Of a stretch of 64,000 nt of DNA, positions 1-10,355 are shown piece after piece (the first letter of the stretch is position 1; every line of letters starts with the position of its first letter). The DNA comes from an uncultured Pelagibacteraceae bacterium (lineage in GTDB: Bacteria > Pseudomonadota > Alphaproteobacteria > Pelagibacterales > Pelagibacteraceae). Location: the NCBI GenBank assembly GCA_902555065.1, contig CACDQQ010000003.1, positions 62,001 through 126,000 on the forward strand, in the 5' to 3' direction. The notes beneath the pieces are model-generated. The model was not told the DNA's origin. It searched no databases and saw nothing but the letters and a program-made list of their open reading frames with translations. The position numbers and the translations under genes are program-made.

Positions 1-1
1 T

Positions 2-199
2 ATAGCAAGTGAAGTTAATTCATCAGTAGAGAATATAGGAGCAAGAAGATTGCATACAATCATTGAAAGAGTGTTAGATGAAATTAGTTTTACAGCAACA
101 GATAGAGCTGGAGAAAAAATTACTGTAGATGGTAAATATATAAAAGATAATATTGGTGAGTTAGTAAAAGATACTGATCTTTCTAAGTTTATTTTATAG
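2..199 (+). CDS. hslU: HslU ATPase subunit, C-terminal fragment (5' truncated by window edge)
   Basis: Open frame from base 2: [65 protein letters not shown], typical HslU C-terminus. Confidence 0.93.
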   Translation: MASEVNSSVENIGARRLHTIIERVLDEISFTATDRAGEKITVDGKYIKDNIGELVKDTDLSKFIL

Positions 200-602
200 T
201 TTTCAAGAATATATCAAAATTTCCTTTTGAAGGGCTATTAATCGATTCAAAATCAATTTTAACAATTTTGTTCATCAATTCAGCATTATTTTTGATATAC
301 TCAGGTACGGAATATTTTAAAATGCTTAAGTCTTTAGATCTATATGGATCCTCCAGATTTTTTGACCTCATCCCTTTACCAGTAATCACGTTAACTTTTT
401 TTACTTTATTTATATAACAATTTTCAATGAATTCAGAAATTTTTATGTTAGCTTCTTCTAAAGTATACCCATGAAGATCGATTGATCTTTCTAAGATTAT
501 TTTATTATTTACCTGATCAAATTCTTTACTCTGGAGTTTCTCCGAGCTTTCTAAGAAATTTAGCCAATCTTTTTTATCTTTATCTGATAGCTTGCTAGTC
601 AA
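189..602 (-). CDS. Smr/MutS2 C-terminal domain protein
   Basis: [11 protein letters not shown]...[12 protein letters not shown] Smr motif. Confidence 0.88.
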   Translation of the reverse strand: MTSKLSDKDKKDWLNFLESSEKLQSKEFDQVNNKIILERSIDLHGYTLEEANIKISEFIENCYINKVKKVNVITGKGMRSKNLEDPYRSKDLSILKYSVPEYIKNNAELMNKIVKIDFESINSPSKGNFDIFLKTIK

Positions 603-1186
603 GCTTGTGTATCAATTAATAACCAATTTGGGTTGGCAGATCTACTGTCTTTTGAAAATTTCCAAGTGTCTAAAACTTTTTTAATTTTCTCTGGGTCTCC
701 CGAAACTATTTTATTATCTTTATCTTTAACACATGATATTATTTCACTAACAAACTCAACAGTTACTTCTAACATATTTTTATTTTGTTTGTGCTCTTTT
801 ACTTCAGCTGAATTAATGCCGATGAAAGTTGTCTCAGAAGATAAACTTTTTGCATCTCTATCTTTAATGGCTTGTTCGAACTGTTTATATACATTTTTAT
901 CTAATAGTGACTTTATGTCTTTTAGCTTTCCGTTTGCAAAGTTTGTGATTATAGTTTCATAAGCAATTCTCGCTCCTTTAACAAAATCTTTCCTAGCATT
1001 TTCATCAAACGTGTTTGCATTCAAGTCAACATTTTGCTTAGTAGGTGGCGCCTCATGTGCGAAGCTTGCGTCTATATCTTCTTCAAATCCAGTTTTTTTT
1101 CCTAAAATTCCCCTTAATCTTAGAAAAATAAACCCCGCTATCATTGCAAGAAGTATAATATCGATGTATTCAAAGCTATAACTCAT
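599..1186 (-). CDS. Tim44/TimA-like domain protein
   Basis: N-terminal membrane segment and Tim44-like region (FVKGARIAYETIITNFANGKLKDIKSLLDKNVYKQFEQAI); usual neighbour of Smr/FxsA/SecB in alphaproteobacteria. Confidence 0.85.
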   Translation of the reverse strand: MSYSFEYIDIILLAMIAGFIFLRLRGILGKKTGFEEDIDASFAHEAPPTKQNVDLNANTFDENARKDFVKGARIAYETIITNFANGKLKDIKSLLDKNVYKQFEQAIKDRDAKSLSSETTFIGINSAEVKEHKQNKNMLEVTVEFVSEIISCVKDKDNKIVSGDPEKIKKVLDTWKFSKDSRSANPNWLLIDTQA

Positions 1187-1243
1187 ATACTTATAATATT
1201 TACTATGTTGATAATTTCAACCTGCTAATTAAATTATAGACAA

Positions 1244-1669
1244 ATGAACACAGTATTACTTTTAATTATTGGTATTCCTCTTATTGAAATTTACTTGTTT
1301 ATTAAAATCGGTTCACAAATAGGAGCATTTAACACTGTTTTACTCATTTTAACTACTGCAATAGTGGGTGTTGCGTATGCAAGATTTGAAGGATTTAACA
1401 CTTTTAAGTCTGGAATGAGCCAGTTAATTAAAAATGAAATGCCAATTTATGAGTTAATCTCTGGAGCAACATTAGCTTTTGCTGCTTTACTTTTGATATT
1501 TCCTGGGTTTGCAACAGATTTTGTTGGGATCTTACTAGTTATACCAATAACAAGACGATTAATATTGAGAAAATTTATAAAAAAAGGGCAGTATAAAAAA
1601 AGAGAGAGAAATAATTATATTGATGGCGAATATGAAGATTTAGGTGAAGATGATGACAAAAAAATATGA
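1244..1669 (+). CDS. fxsA: FxsA family membrane protein
   Basis: PLIEIYLFIKIGSQIGAFNTVLLILTTAIVGVAYARFEGF motif. Confidence 0.88.
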   Translation: MNTVLLLIIGIPLIEIYLFIKIGSQIGAFNTVLLILTTAIVGVAYARFEGFNTFKSGMSQLIKNEMPIYELISGATLAFAALLLIFPGFATDFVGILLVIPITRRLILRKFIKKGQYKKRERNNYIDGEYEDLGEDDDKKI

Positions 1670-2075
1670 AATAATTTTAAAGTATATTAAAGATATATCA
1701 GTAGAAATTCCTAATGCAGAAACATATGTCTTAAGCAGAGAATATATTACTAAATATACATTAGGAATAAACATAACAACTAATCCATTAAAAAATGAGA
1801 TGATAGAAATAATTACAAAAATTAACTATAAAGATACGAGTAAAAATAAAAAAAAATCATACTTTGAATTATCTTTTGCTACAGTAATAAAATTAAAGGA
1901 TAAAAATTTAAATAAAGAAGATTTAGAAAAAGTCATACTTTGTGAAGTACAAAATGACATATACCCAGAACTAGAAAAGAGTTTTTTGAGGATTATAAAA
2001 GACTCTGGTTTTCCAGATTTGAAATTAGAAAAAAAGATAAATTTCGAAGAACTATATCAACAAAAGTTAAATTAA
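1644..2075 (+). CDS. secB: SecB-like protein-export chaperone (alternative ATG starts at 1650 and 1653)
   Basis: Divergent SecB-like sequence (YIKDISVEIPNAET...), position between fxsA and dnaQ. Confidence 0.75.
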   Translation: MKMMTKKYEIILKYIKDISVEIPNAETYVLSREYITKYTLGINITTNPLKNEMIEIITKINYKDTSKNKKKSYFELSFATVIKLKDKNLNKEDLEKVILCEVQNDIYPELEKSFLRIIKDSGFPDLKLEKKINFEELYQQKLN

Positions 2076-2740
2076 AAATAATTTTTTTTAAGTTCAGATC
2101 TTAAAAACTTTTTATGTTCCTCTCTTTCTTTCTCAGATATTTGAATAATTTTCTTTGAATATTCAACATTTATTTCTTCAAAATTAATTTTATTTTTTTC
2201 AAAATTGTTATCAAATTGAAAAATTGGTTCTTTCTGGCCAATTAAATTAATATATACTTTAGATAATAATTCGCAGTCTAAAATTGCATTGTGTTTTTCT
2301 CTTCTAGTATTATCAACTCTAAATCTTTTACAAAGTGCATCTAAACTTATTCCTGATCCAGGGAACTTATTTCTTGCAATTTCAAGTGTATCAATAACAT
2401 TTTCTTTTGATATGTTCTTTTTATTTATTAAGCTGAGTTCGTTATTTAAATGGCCAATGTCAAATTCAGCATTATGTATAATAATCTTTTTATTCTTAAT
2501 AAAGTCGAGAAAATCATCTACAATTTCTACAAATTTTTTTTTATCAGATAAAAATTGATCAGTATATCCATGAACTTTCAATGCACTCTCTGAGACTTTT
2601 CTTTCAGGATTCAAATAACAATGGAAAATATTTTTAGTTGGTATAAGATTTTCTAATTCAATACAACCAATTTCAACTATTCTATGACCGTCTTTAAATG
2701 ACAACCCTGTGGTTTCTGTATCAAGAATTACTTCCTTCAT
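2072..2740 (-). CDS. dnaQ: DNA polymerase III epsilon subunit
   Basis: VILDTETTGLSFKDGHRIVEIGCIEL and HNAEFDIGHLNNEL exonuclease motifs. Confidence 0.95.
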   Translation of the reverse strand: MKEVILDTETTGLSFKDGHRIVEIGCIELENLIPTKNIFHCYLNPERKVSESALKVHGYTDQFLSDKKKFVEIVDDFLDFIKNKKIIIHNAEFDIGHLNNELSLINKKNISKENVIDTLEIARNKFPGSGISLDALCKRFRVDNTRREKHNAILDCELLSKVYINLIGQKEPIFQFDNNFEKNKINFEEINVEYSKKIIQISEKEREEHKKFLRSELKKNYF

Positions 2741-3308
2741 TTAAAATCTCTTTTTTTAATTTTTTGATTTTATTTTTTATTATATTTATAGAATTATTAT
2801 TATCGATAACATAATTTGATAATCTTTCCTTTTTTAACAGTGATGACTGATTAGATCTGAGTTTATCTAAAATTTTCTTGTTATAATTTTTCCTTCTCTT
2901 TAATCTTTTAATAATTTTAGATCTTTTTGTTTTTACGAATATTAAAACATCTCCTTTTTTATTAAGTTTATTTTCAATAAGAAGTGGAATATCTAAAACT
3001 ACCATTTTAGAATTTTTTTTTTCTTTTAAAAAATTTTTCAAGTTTTTTCTAACTATAGGATGAACAATTTTAGAAATTTTCTTTATATTTATTTTTTTTG
3101 ATAAGATGGCACTAATTAACTCTGATTTCCTTACTGGAAAAGACTTGATGTGATCAGGAAACTTTTTTCTCAATTTTTTAAAACAATTTTCATCTTTTCT
3201 ATATATATAATTTACTACTCTATCTGCATTAAAAACTGGACAGTTAAATAATTTGGAAACAAAAGATTTTCCTGATCCTATTGTTCCTAAGACACAAACT
3301 CTAATCAT
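2721..3308 (-). CDS. coaE: Dephospho-CoA kinase
   Basis: GTIGSGKSFVSKLF P-loop, VLDIPLLIENKL. Confidence 0.92.
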   Translation of the reverse strand: MIRVCVLGTIGSGKSFVSKLFNCPVFNADRVVNYIYRKDENCFKKLRKKFPDHIKSFPVRKSELISAILSKKINIKKISKIVHPIVRKNLKNFLKEKKNSKMVVLDIPLLIENKLNKKGDVLIFVKTKRSKIIKRLKRRKNYNKKILDKLRSNQSSLLKKERLSNYVIDNNNSINIIKNKIKKLKKEILNEGSNS

Positions 3309-3326
3309 TATAAATACAAAAAATAT

Positions 3327-4067
3327 TTAAATACATCTTCCACCATCAACCTCTAATACTGTTCCTGTTATCATACTTGCTTCGTCGGAACATAAAAAAC
3401 ATGCGGCATTTCCCATATCCTGAGGTGTGGAAAATCTCCCTATTGGAATAGTAGATAAAAAAGCTTGCTTTTTTTTGGGAGTATCACCACCCATAAAAGA
3501 TTTTAACAATGGGGTTATTCCAGCGACGGGGGCTATTGCATTAACTCTTACTTTGTATGGAGCAAGTTCAATTGCCATCGCTTTTGTTGCGGTTATCATC
3601 CATCCTTTACTTGCATTATACCAATTTAGCTTTGGTCTAGGGGATAAACCCGCAGTTGATGCAACATTTAAAATGACACCTTTTTTAAGTTTTTTCATTT
3701 TTGGAACAAAAAATTTTCCACAATAATAAACTGACTTTGCATTTACATTGAAAACTTTATCAAATTCTTTCTCAGTCACGGTTTCCATAAATTTAGGCTT
3801 ATGGGTTACTCCTGCATTATTTACTATTATATCTATTTTATTATATCTTTTATAAACATAATTAAATAGTGATTTAAAATTTGATGCTTTAGAAACATTA
3901 GCAACAAAATAATCTTGAGACAAATTTTTTGAAACTTTTTTTAATAACTTTAAATTTAGGTCTACCATTATTAAATTAGCACCCTCGTCTGTGAACTTTT
4001 TTGCTATCCCTTTTCCAAATCCAGATGCTGATCCTGTTATTATTGCAACTTTATTTTTTAATCTCAT
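3327..4067 (-). CDS. Short-chain dehydrogenase/reductase
   Basis: TGSASGFGKGIA, NNAGVTH, YNASKGW SDR motifs. Confidence 0.92.
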   Translation of the reverse strand: MRLKNKVAIITGSASGFGKGIAKKFTDEGANLIMVDLNLKLLKKVSKNLSQDYFVANVSKASNFKSLFNYVYKRYNKIDIIVNNAGVTHKPKFMETVTEKEFDKVFNVNAKSVYYCGKFFVPKMKKLKKGVILNVASTAGLSPRPKLNWYNASKGWMITATKAMAIELAPYKVRVNAIAPVAGITPLLKSFMGGDTPKKKQAFLSTIPIGRFSTPQDMGNAACFLCSDEASMITGTVLEVDGGRCI

Positions 4068-4070
4068 AAT

Positions 4071-4865
4071 TTAATTTTTTAATAAATTAATAGTTTCTTC
4101 GTTGATATCTGGTTCAATATTATGCCAAATATTAAATGCTTTTTGGGCCTGATAAAGGAACATATTTAATCCATTTTCAAAAATATTACCTTTTTGATTA
4201 CCTATATTAAAAAATTTCGTTTCATGTGGATCATAAATTACATCGTAGAAAAATTTATTTTTTCCAAATTGACTAAAATCATGATCAAAGTCATTTTCTT
4301 TTTTAAGACCTACACTGGTTGCATTAATTATCATATCAAAATCAACTAAATCACCCCAATCCAAAACCATTAAGTCATTAAATACATCTTTTAGCTCATC
4401 AGCTTTACCTTTCGTTCTATTGCTCACAAATATTTTTGAAGCGTTCATTCTTTTTAATGCATATATTATTGATGGAACTACACCACCGGCACCTAGAATA
4501 ATTATAGTCTTGTTAGTTACATTATAATTTAATTTTTTTATGCTGAGCTCAAAACCGTCAATATCAGTATTGTGGCCTATTAAATTTCCATTTTCAACAG
4601 AAATGGTATTTATGGATTTTGTTCTCAAAGCATGGCCACTTAAGACATTTATGTAGGGAATAATCTCCTTTTTAAAAGGTACAGTTACATTAAGACCATT
4701 CAACTGACCTTGTTTTAAGTTTTCACATAATTCTTCTAAATCACTTTGATGTGTCTCCAACTTTCCATAAATTGCATCTAAATTGTATTTTTTTATCCAG
4801 AAATTATGCAATTTTGGGGAAAGTGAATGATCTATTGGATTTCCAATGACTAAAAATTTTTTCAT
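4071..4865 (-). CDS. aroE: Shikimate dehydrogenase
   Basis: VIGNPIDHSLSPKLHNFW, GLNVTVPFK, GAGGVVPSI. Confidence 0.95.
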   Translation of the reverse strand: MKKFLVIGNPIDHSLSPKLHNFWIKKYNLDAIYGKLETHQSDLEELCENLKQGQLNGLNVTVPFKKEIIPYINVLSGHALRTKSINTISVENGNLIGHNTDIDGFELSIKKLNYNVTNKTIIILGAGGVVPSIIYALKRMNASKIFVSNRTKGKADELKDVFNDLMVLDWGDLVDFDMIINATSVGLKKENDFDHDFSQFGKNKFFYDVIYDPHETKFFNIGNQKGNIFENGLNMFLYQAQKAFNIWHNIEPDINEETINLLKN

Positions 4866-5464
4866 TTAAAATTACCTAGATACTTTTTAATGTCAATTAC
4901 AGGTAATCCCATAACTGTATTTTCATCTCCATCTATCGATGTAAATAAACTTCTACCTTCTCCTTCTATTTGATAAACGTTATATGCATACAAAGCTTCG
5001 TCTGTTATTTTTTCTAAATATTCTCCTAATTGCGTATCTGAAAAATTTTTCATTGTGAGGTGTGCTTTATCTGTATAATTCCAAATCATTGATCCATTTT
5101 TAGATATACAAACTGAGCTTATCAATGAATGCTTTCTTCCATTTAATTTTTTTAAAATATTAAAAGCTTCTATCCTATTTCCAGGTTTTGAAATCAATTC
5201 TCCATGTAAATCTATTACGCTATCTGCACCAAGGACTAAAACATCATAATTTTTTTGGCTAACCTTGTTTGCTTTTAGTTCGGCCAAATTTTTTGAAATT
5301 ATTTCTGGAGATGCACCCTCCTTTAATAAACTTTCTTTTACAGGATCCTCATCAATATTTGAAGGAGACACTACACATTGGATCCCATTTTTTCTCAAAA
5401 TTTCCTCTCTAACCTTGCTTTTTGAAGCTAAAATAATCTCAACCATTTTTATTTTGTATTTCAA
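4862..5464 (-). CDS. maf: Maf family nucleotide pyrophosphatase
   Basis: IILASKSKVREEILRKNG, GADSVIDLHGELISKP, GLPVIDI. Confidence 0.94.
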   Translation of the reverse strand: MKYKIKMVEIILASKSKVREEILRKNGIQCVVSPSNIDEDPVKESLLKEGASPEIISKNLAELKANKVSQKNYDVLVLGADSVIDLHGELISKPGNRIEAFNILKKLNGRKHSLISSVCISKNGSMIWNYTDKAHLTMKNFSDTQLGEYLEKITDEALYAYNVYQIEGEGRSLFTSIDGDENTVMGLPVIDIKKYLGNFK

Positions 5465-6260
5465 ATATTTTAATTATGGATGCTGCAGTTTCTTCAACAG
5501 ATTTTCTAGTTACATCTATTGTTGGCCATTTATTCTTTTTAAACATCTTCTTAGATTCTTCTACTTCAAGTCTAATTTTTTCTAGATTTGTATAATCTGA
5601 TGCTTCATTTTCTTTCAATGAACTTAATCTATTTCTTCTGATGTCATAAAGCCTTTCTGCTTCTGTGGTTAAGCCAATAACACATAGTGTCTTTGATTTC
5701 ATAATATCATTTGGAATACTCATATCATTTATAAGTGGAATATTTGAAGTTTTTAATCCTTTATTTGCAAGATATATTGAAGTTGGTGTCTTGCTTGTTC
5801 TGCTAACACCAACCAAAACAATATCTGACTCTAAAATGTTTTCGGTATTATTACCATCATCATGATTCATCGTAAATTGTATTGCTTCAATCCTTTTATA
5901 ATAATCTTCATCTAAAACATGTTGAGCACTAGGCAGATGTGTTGCTTTTTCGTTTAAAATTTTTGAGAAGTTGAGTATTAAATCACCAAGAACACCGAAA
6001 CATGGAATGTTTTTTTCGTTAGCTTTTTCTGCTAGAAACTTTGCTAATTTACTATTAACAACAGTATATAAAATTATTGGACTCTCTTGTTTTTTAGCAT
6101 CATTCAGTATTGTAGTAATTTGATTTTTTGTTCTTGTAAACGAAAATTGGTTTAGATCGTAATCGAAGTTATTAAATTGTGCTTTTAAAGCCATGAATAT
6201 TCTATCAAGCGTCTCTCCTGTTGAGTCTGATATTAAATAAACCTGGTGTGTATTGTTCAT
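5439..6260 (-). CDS. ppsR: Pyruvate, phosphate dikinase regulatory protein (DUF299/PPSR)
   Basis: VYLISDSTGETLDRI, VGVSRTSKTPTSIYLANKG. Confidence 0.95.
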   Translation of the reverse strand: MNNTHQVYLISDSTGETLDRIFMALKAQFNNFDYDLNQFSFTRTKNQITTILNDAKKQESPIILYTVVNSKLAKFLAEKANEKNIPCFGVLGDLILNFSKILNEKATHLPSAQHVLDEDYYKRIEAIQFTMNHDDGNNTENILESDIVLVGVSRTSKTPTSIYLANKGLKTSNIPLINDMSIPNDIMKSKTLCVIGLTTEAERLYDIRRNRLSSLKENEASDYTNLEKIRLEVEESKKMFKKNKWPTIDVTRKSVEETAASIIKIFEIQNKNG

Positions 6261-6540
6261 GTATAAATTGTTTATAAATTAATTATAGAATAAGAAAAAC
6301 TTTTGATTTAGCAACCACATCTAACTTTAGTATAAGTATTATTGTTTAATTAACATTTTTATAAATGTGAATAACTTATTAACAATTTTATATATATAAA
6401 AGTGATCAAATAATCCCCGTTTTAAAGGATTTTTTTTTAAGGATATTGAATAAAAAGTTAATAAAGTGTTGAAATTGAGTAATTTACGTTATCAACAATT
6501 CATACTAATAATAAATCTAAATATAATTATCTTATTATAA
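6261..6540. other. oriC: Candidate chromosomal replication origin (oriC)
   Basis: 280-bp gap in a genome of tiny gaps, between divergent ppsR and hemE. Contains TGTGAATAA (6366-6374, revcomp TTATTCACA), TTATTAACA (6376-6384), TTATCAACA (6489-6497) and an AT-only run at about 6385-6400. ppsR/hemE is the known origin context in Caulobacter and Rickettsia. Confidence 0.8.
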
Positions 6541-7542
6541 ATGACACCAATAAAAGAATGTTTAATAAGTAGTAAGACAGATCTAGTTCCTATTTGGCTA
6601 ATGAGACAAGCTGGTAGATACTTACCTGAATTCAGAGAAATAAGAAAAGATAACCCAAATTTTATAAATCTTTGTTTAAACTCAGAACTGTCAAAAGAAA
6701 TAACTCTTCAACCAATAAAAAGGTTTGGCTTTGATGCAGCAATTATTTTCTCTGATATTTTAATGATACCTTATGGACTTGGTCAAAAAGTTGAGTTTAA
6801 GAAAAATTTCGGACCTAACCTTCAAGATTTCGAGATAGGTAAATTACTAGAAATTAATGAAGAAAGATTTACAAAAAATTTATCTCCAATATACCAACTT
6901 CTAGCCAATTTAAAAAAAAGTGAAGATTTAAAAAAAAAAGACATAATTGGTTTTGTAGGAGCTCCTTGGACTTTACTTGTATATATGATAAATAAGGTTT
7001 CTCCAAAAAACGGTTTAACAAGCAATTTTTTTTCAGATATAGGCTTAATTAATAATTTGTTAAAAATTTTAGATAAATTTATTAAAATTCATATTAAAAA
7101 CCAAGTAAATGCAGGGGCTTCTATAATCCAGATATTTGATAGCTGGTCTGGTTTGATCAAATCTGATTTGGAGAAATACTTATATAATCCAACTATTTCT
7201 TTAGTTAATTATACCAAGAGCTTAGGCGTACCGGTGATTTGTTTTCCAAGAGGAATAACAGACTACAGCCAATTTTGTAAAATCGTAAAACCAAGTATGG
7301 TTAATATAGATTATGACGTTGATCCAAAAAATTTACTTAAAAATGTGGACATACCGATACAAGGTGGATTACACCCTGAGGTACTATTAACAAATAAAGA
7401 ACACTTAAAAAAAGAAGTAAATAAATATTTAAATATTTTTAAAGATCACCCTTATGTATTTAACCTTGGACATGGTATTCTCCCAGAAACAAAAATTGAG
7501 ATGGTAGAAGAATTAGTAAAAATAGTCAGAGACTTCACATAA
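6541..7542 (+). CDS. hemE: Uroporphyrinogen decarboxylase
   Basis: PIWLMRQAGRYLPEFRE, GFVGAPWTLLVYM, FNLGHGILPET. Confidence 0.97.
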   Translation: MTPIKECLISSKTDLVPIWLMRQAGRYLPEFREIRKDNPNFINLCLNSELSKEITLQPIKRFGFDAAIIFSDILMIPYGLGQKVEFKKNFGPNLQDFEIGKLLEINEERFTKNLSPIYQLLANLKKSEDLKKKDIIGFVGAPWTLLVYMINKVSPKNGLTSNFFSDIGLINNLLKILDKFIKIHIKNQVNAGASIIQIFDSWSGLIKSDLEKYLYNPTISLVNYTKSLGVPVICFPRGITDYSQFCKIVKPSMVNIDYDVDPKNLLKNVDIPIQGGLHPEVLLTNKEHLKKEVNKYLNIFKDHPYVFNLGHGILPETKIEMVEELVKIVRDFT

Positions 7543-8531
7543 TGAAAGATCACCCTAAAATCAAATTTGGTAAAACTGGAGTTTTAATTGTTAACTTAGG
7601 CACTCCCGATTCAACAAAATGGTTAGATATTAGAAGGTATTTAAAAGAGTTTTTATCTGATAGAAGAGTTATAGAGGTTAATCCAATTCTATGGCAATTA
7701 ATATTAAATCTTATAATTTTAAATTTAAGACCGTCTAAAACAGCAAAAGCTTATAAAGAAATTTGGATGAAGGATATAAACATGTCTCCATTAATGTATT
7801 ATACACAAAAACAAGCTGAAAAAGTCTCAAATTCAATATCGAATGAGAACATATTAGTCGACTTCGCGATGAGATACGGAAATCCGAGCATTAAAAGTAA
7901 AATAAAAAAATTACATGATAATGGTTGTGAAAATCTTGTAATTTTACCTTTATATCCACAGTATGCTGCTCCAACCACGGCGACAGTATGCGATGAGGTT
8001 TACAGAACATTAATGTCTATGAGATGGCAGCCTTCACTTAAAATTATTCCTCATTATGAGTCTGATCCTTTGTATATTGATGCTTTGGTGAATTCCATTA
8101 ATTCTAAAATAGAAAAAATAAATTGGAAACCAGATTTAATATTGGCTTCTTATCATGGAATACCGAAAAAATATTTTGATAAAGGAGACCCGTATCATTG
8201 CTATTGTCACAAAACTACGAGACTTATTTCTGAAAATTTTAAAGAAATAGAAATTAAAACTACTTTTCAATCAAGGTTTGGACCTGAGGAATGGTTACAG
8301 CCTTATACTGATAAAACTTTAGAACGTTTGCCAAAAGAAGGAGTAAAAAACGTTCTAACAATTTGTCCAGGATTCTCTTCAGATTGTGTTGAAACATTAG
8401 AGGAAATATTAATTCAAGGAAAAGAAAGCTTTATGGAAGCTGGCGGAGAAAATTTTGATATGGTTTCGTGTCTTAATGATAATGATGATCATATAAAATT
8501 ACTTAATAATTTGATTAAAAGAAATATTTAA
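7542..8531 (+). CDS. hemH: Ferrochelatase
   Basis: GVLIVNLGTPD, ASYHGIPKKYFDKGDPYHCYCHKT, CPGFSSDCVETLEEI. Confidence 0.97.
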   Translation: MKDHPKIKFGKTGVLIVNLGTPDSTKWLDIRRYLKEFLSDRRVIEVNPILWQLILNLIILNLRPSKTAKAYKEIWMKDINMSPLMYYTQKQAEKVSNSISNENILVDFAMRYGNPSIKSKIKKLHDNGCENLVILPLYPQYAAPTTATVCDEVYRTLMSMRWQPSLKIIPHYESDPLYIDALVNSINSKIEKINWKPDLILASYHGIPKKYFDKGDPYHCYCHKTTRLISENFKEIEIKTTFQSRFGPEEWLQPYTDKTLERLPKEGVKNVLTICPGFSSDCVETLEEILIQGKESFMEAGGENFDMVSCLNDNDDHIKLLNNLIKRNI

Positions 8532-8969
8532 TTGATGAATTATTATCTTCTTTTTAAAACTTTGCATTTAATCTCGGTTATATCATGGATGGCTGGTCTA
8601 TTATATCTACCAAGAATTTTCGTATACCATGCTGAAAATAGTGATGATAGAAAAATTTCAGATGTATTTAAGATAATGGAAAAAAAATTGTATTTTTACA
8701 TTATGACACCAGCCATGATCCTGTCATGGATATTTGGATTGCTTTTAATTCACAGCATAGGATTTCAGCAACTAGGCCAAACGTGGATGGTATTAAAAAT
8801 AGTATTTGTGATATTCCTTACTATGTATCATTTCTATTTAGGAAAAACCTTAAATCACTTTAAATTTGATCAAAATACTCATTCTCATAAATTTTACAGA
8901 TTAATTAATGAAATTCCTACAATATTGCTTATTTTGATTGTTTTTGTTGTAATATTTAAGCCTTTATAG
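8532..8969 (+). CDS. hemJ: HemJ-type protoporphyrinogen oxidase (membrane protein); ATG start may be 8535
   Basis: LHLISVISWMAGLLYLPRIFVYH; position after hemE-hemH. Confidence 0.9.
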   Translation: MMNYYLLFKTLHLISVISWMAGLLYLPRIFVYHAENSDDRKISDVFKIMEKKLYFYIMTPAMILSWIFGLLLIHSIGFQQLGQTWMVLKIVFVIFLTMYHFYLGKTLNHFKFDQNTHSHKFYRLINEIPTILLILIVFVVIFKPL

Positions 8970-9030
8970 GGTTGAAATCGTTAAACACTTAACTATATTA
9001 TAATCAATCTAAAAACAAACCTCCCATATT

Positions 9031-10302
9031 ATGAACATCCAAGAATTAAAAGAAAAAAGCTCAGAAAAACTTATTAATGAAGCAGAAAATTTAGGCATCG
9101 AAAACGCTAGCACTTTAAGAAGACAGGAAATTTATTTTGCAATATTAAAAAAATTAGCAGAAAAAGGAGAAGAAATTACTGGTGGTGGAGTGCTACAATT
9201 ACTTCAAGATGGATTTGGTTTTCTCAGAGCAATTGAATCAAATTATTTACCTGGTGCAGATGATATTTATGTAAGTCCAAATCAGATAAGAAGATTTGGA
9301 TTAAGAACAGGAGATACTGTTGAAGGACCGATTAGAGCTCCAAAAGAGGGTGAAAGATATTTTGCATTGTTGCAAGTTAGCAAAATTAATTTTGAAGAGA
9401 CTGATAAATTTAAACATAAAATAGCTTTTGATAATTTAACCCCGTTGTATCCAAATAAACAATTAGTAATGGAAGTAGAAACCAATAAAGTTGAAAAAAA
9501 AATTGATTTAACACCAAGATTAATCGATTTAGTAAGTCCTATTGGCAAGGGTCAAAGATCATTGATAATTTCACCTCCCAAAGCAGGTAAAACTATGATT
9601 TTACAAAGTATAGCTAATTCTATTACTGCTAACCATCCTGAATGCTACCTAATGGTTCTGTTGATCGATGAAAGACCAGAGGAGGTTACAGATATGCAGA
9701 GGACTGTTAAGGGTGAAGTTATAAGTTCTACTTTTGATGAACCAGCTCAAAGGCATGTAGCTGTAGCTGAAATGGTTATAGAAAAAGCTAAAAGGTTAAC
9801 AGAGCATAAGAAAGATGTAGTTATATTATTAGACTCAATAACAAGGCTCGGAAGAGCTTATAATGCAGTAGTCCCAAGCTCAGGGAAAGTACTGACTGGA
9901 GGTGTTGACGCAAATGCCTTACAAAGACCAAAAAGATTTTTTGGTGCAGCTAGAAACATTGAAGAAGGAGGATCTTTAACAATAATAGCAACTGCTTTGA
10001 TTGATACAGGAAGTCGAATGGATGAAGTTATATTCGAAGAATTTAAAGGAACTGGTAATAGCGAAACTATATTAGACAGAAAAATATCAGAAAAAAGAAT
10101 ATTTCCCGCAATAGATATTACAAAATCTGGAACAAGAAGAGAAGAATTGATCTTTGAGAAAAATGATCTTCAAAAAATGAATGTTCTAAGAAGAATAATT
10201 GCTCCAATGGGATCAATGGATGCCATAGAATTTATAAATTCAAAATTGAAAGATACTAAGAATAATGCTGAATTTTTCAATTCAATGAATAAACCCTCGT
10301 AG
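9031..10302 (+). CDS. rho: Transcription termination factor Rho
   Basis: [54 protein letters not shown]. Confidence 0.98.
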   Translation: MNIQELKEKSSEKLINEAENLGIENASTLRRQEIYFAILKKLAEKGEEITGGGVLQLLQDGFGFLRAIESNYLPGADDIYVSPNQIRRFGLRTGDTVEGPIRAPKEGERYFALLQVSKINFEETDKFKHKIAFDNLTPLYPNKQLVMEVETNKVEKKIDLTPRLIDLVSPIGKGQRSLIISPPKAGKTMILQSIANSITANHPECYLMVLLIDERPEEVTDMQRTVKGEVISSTFDEPAQRHVAVAEMVIEKAKRLTEHKKDVVILLDSITRLGRAYNAVVPSSGKVLTGGVDANALQRPKRFFGAARNIEEGGSLTIIATALIDTGSRMDEVIFEEFKGTGNSETILDRKISEKRIFPAIDITKSGTRREELIFEKNDLQKMNVLRRIIAPMGSMDAIEFINSKLKDTKNNAEFFNSMNKPS

Positions 10303-10355
10303 ACAACATAAAAAATCATTTAGTTTGTAATCCTATAATGTAGGATGCTTTAATT

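Noticed and set aside
633-962. Antisense ORF (109 aa, +) inside the Tim44-like gene, and similar shadow ORFs elsewhere (e.g. 2289-2558, 3427-3726, 10979-11272, 31417-31647, 33152-33475, 61904-62140)
   Set aside because: They lie opposite or out of frame to well-supported genes and show low-complexity or hydrophobic composition expected from reading AT-rich coding DNA in other frames; no recognisable domain
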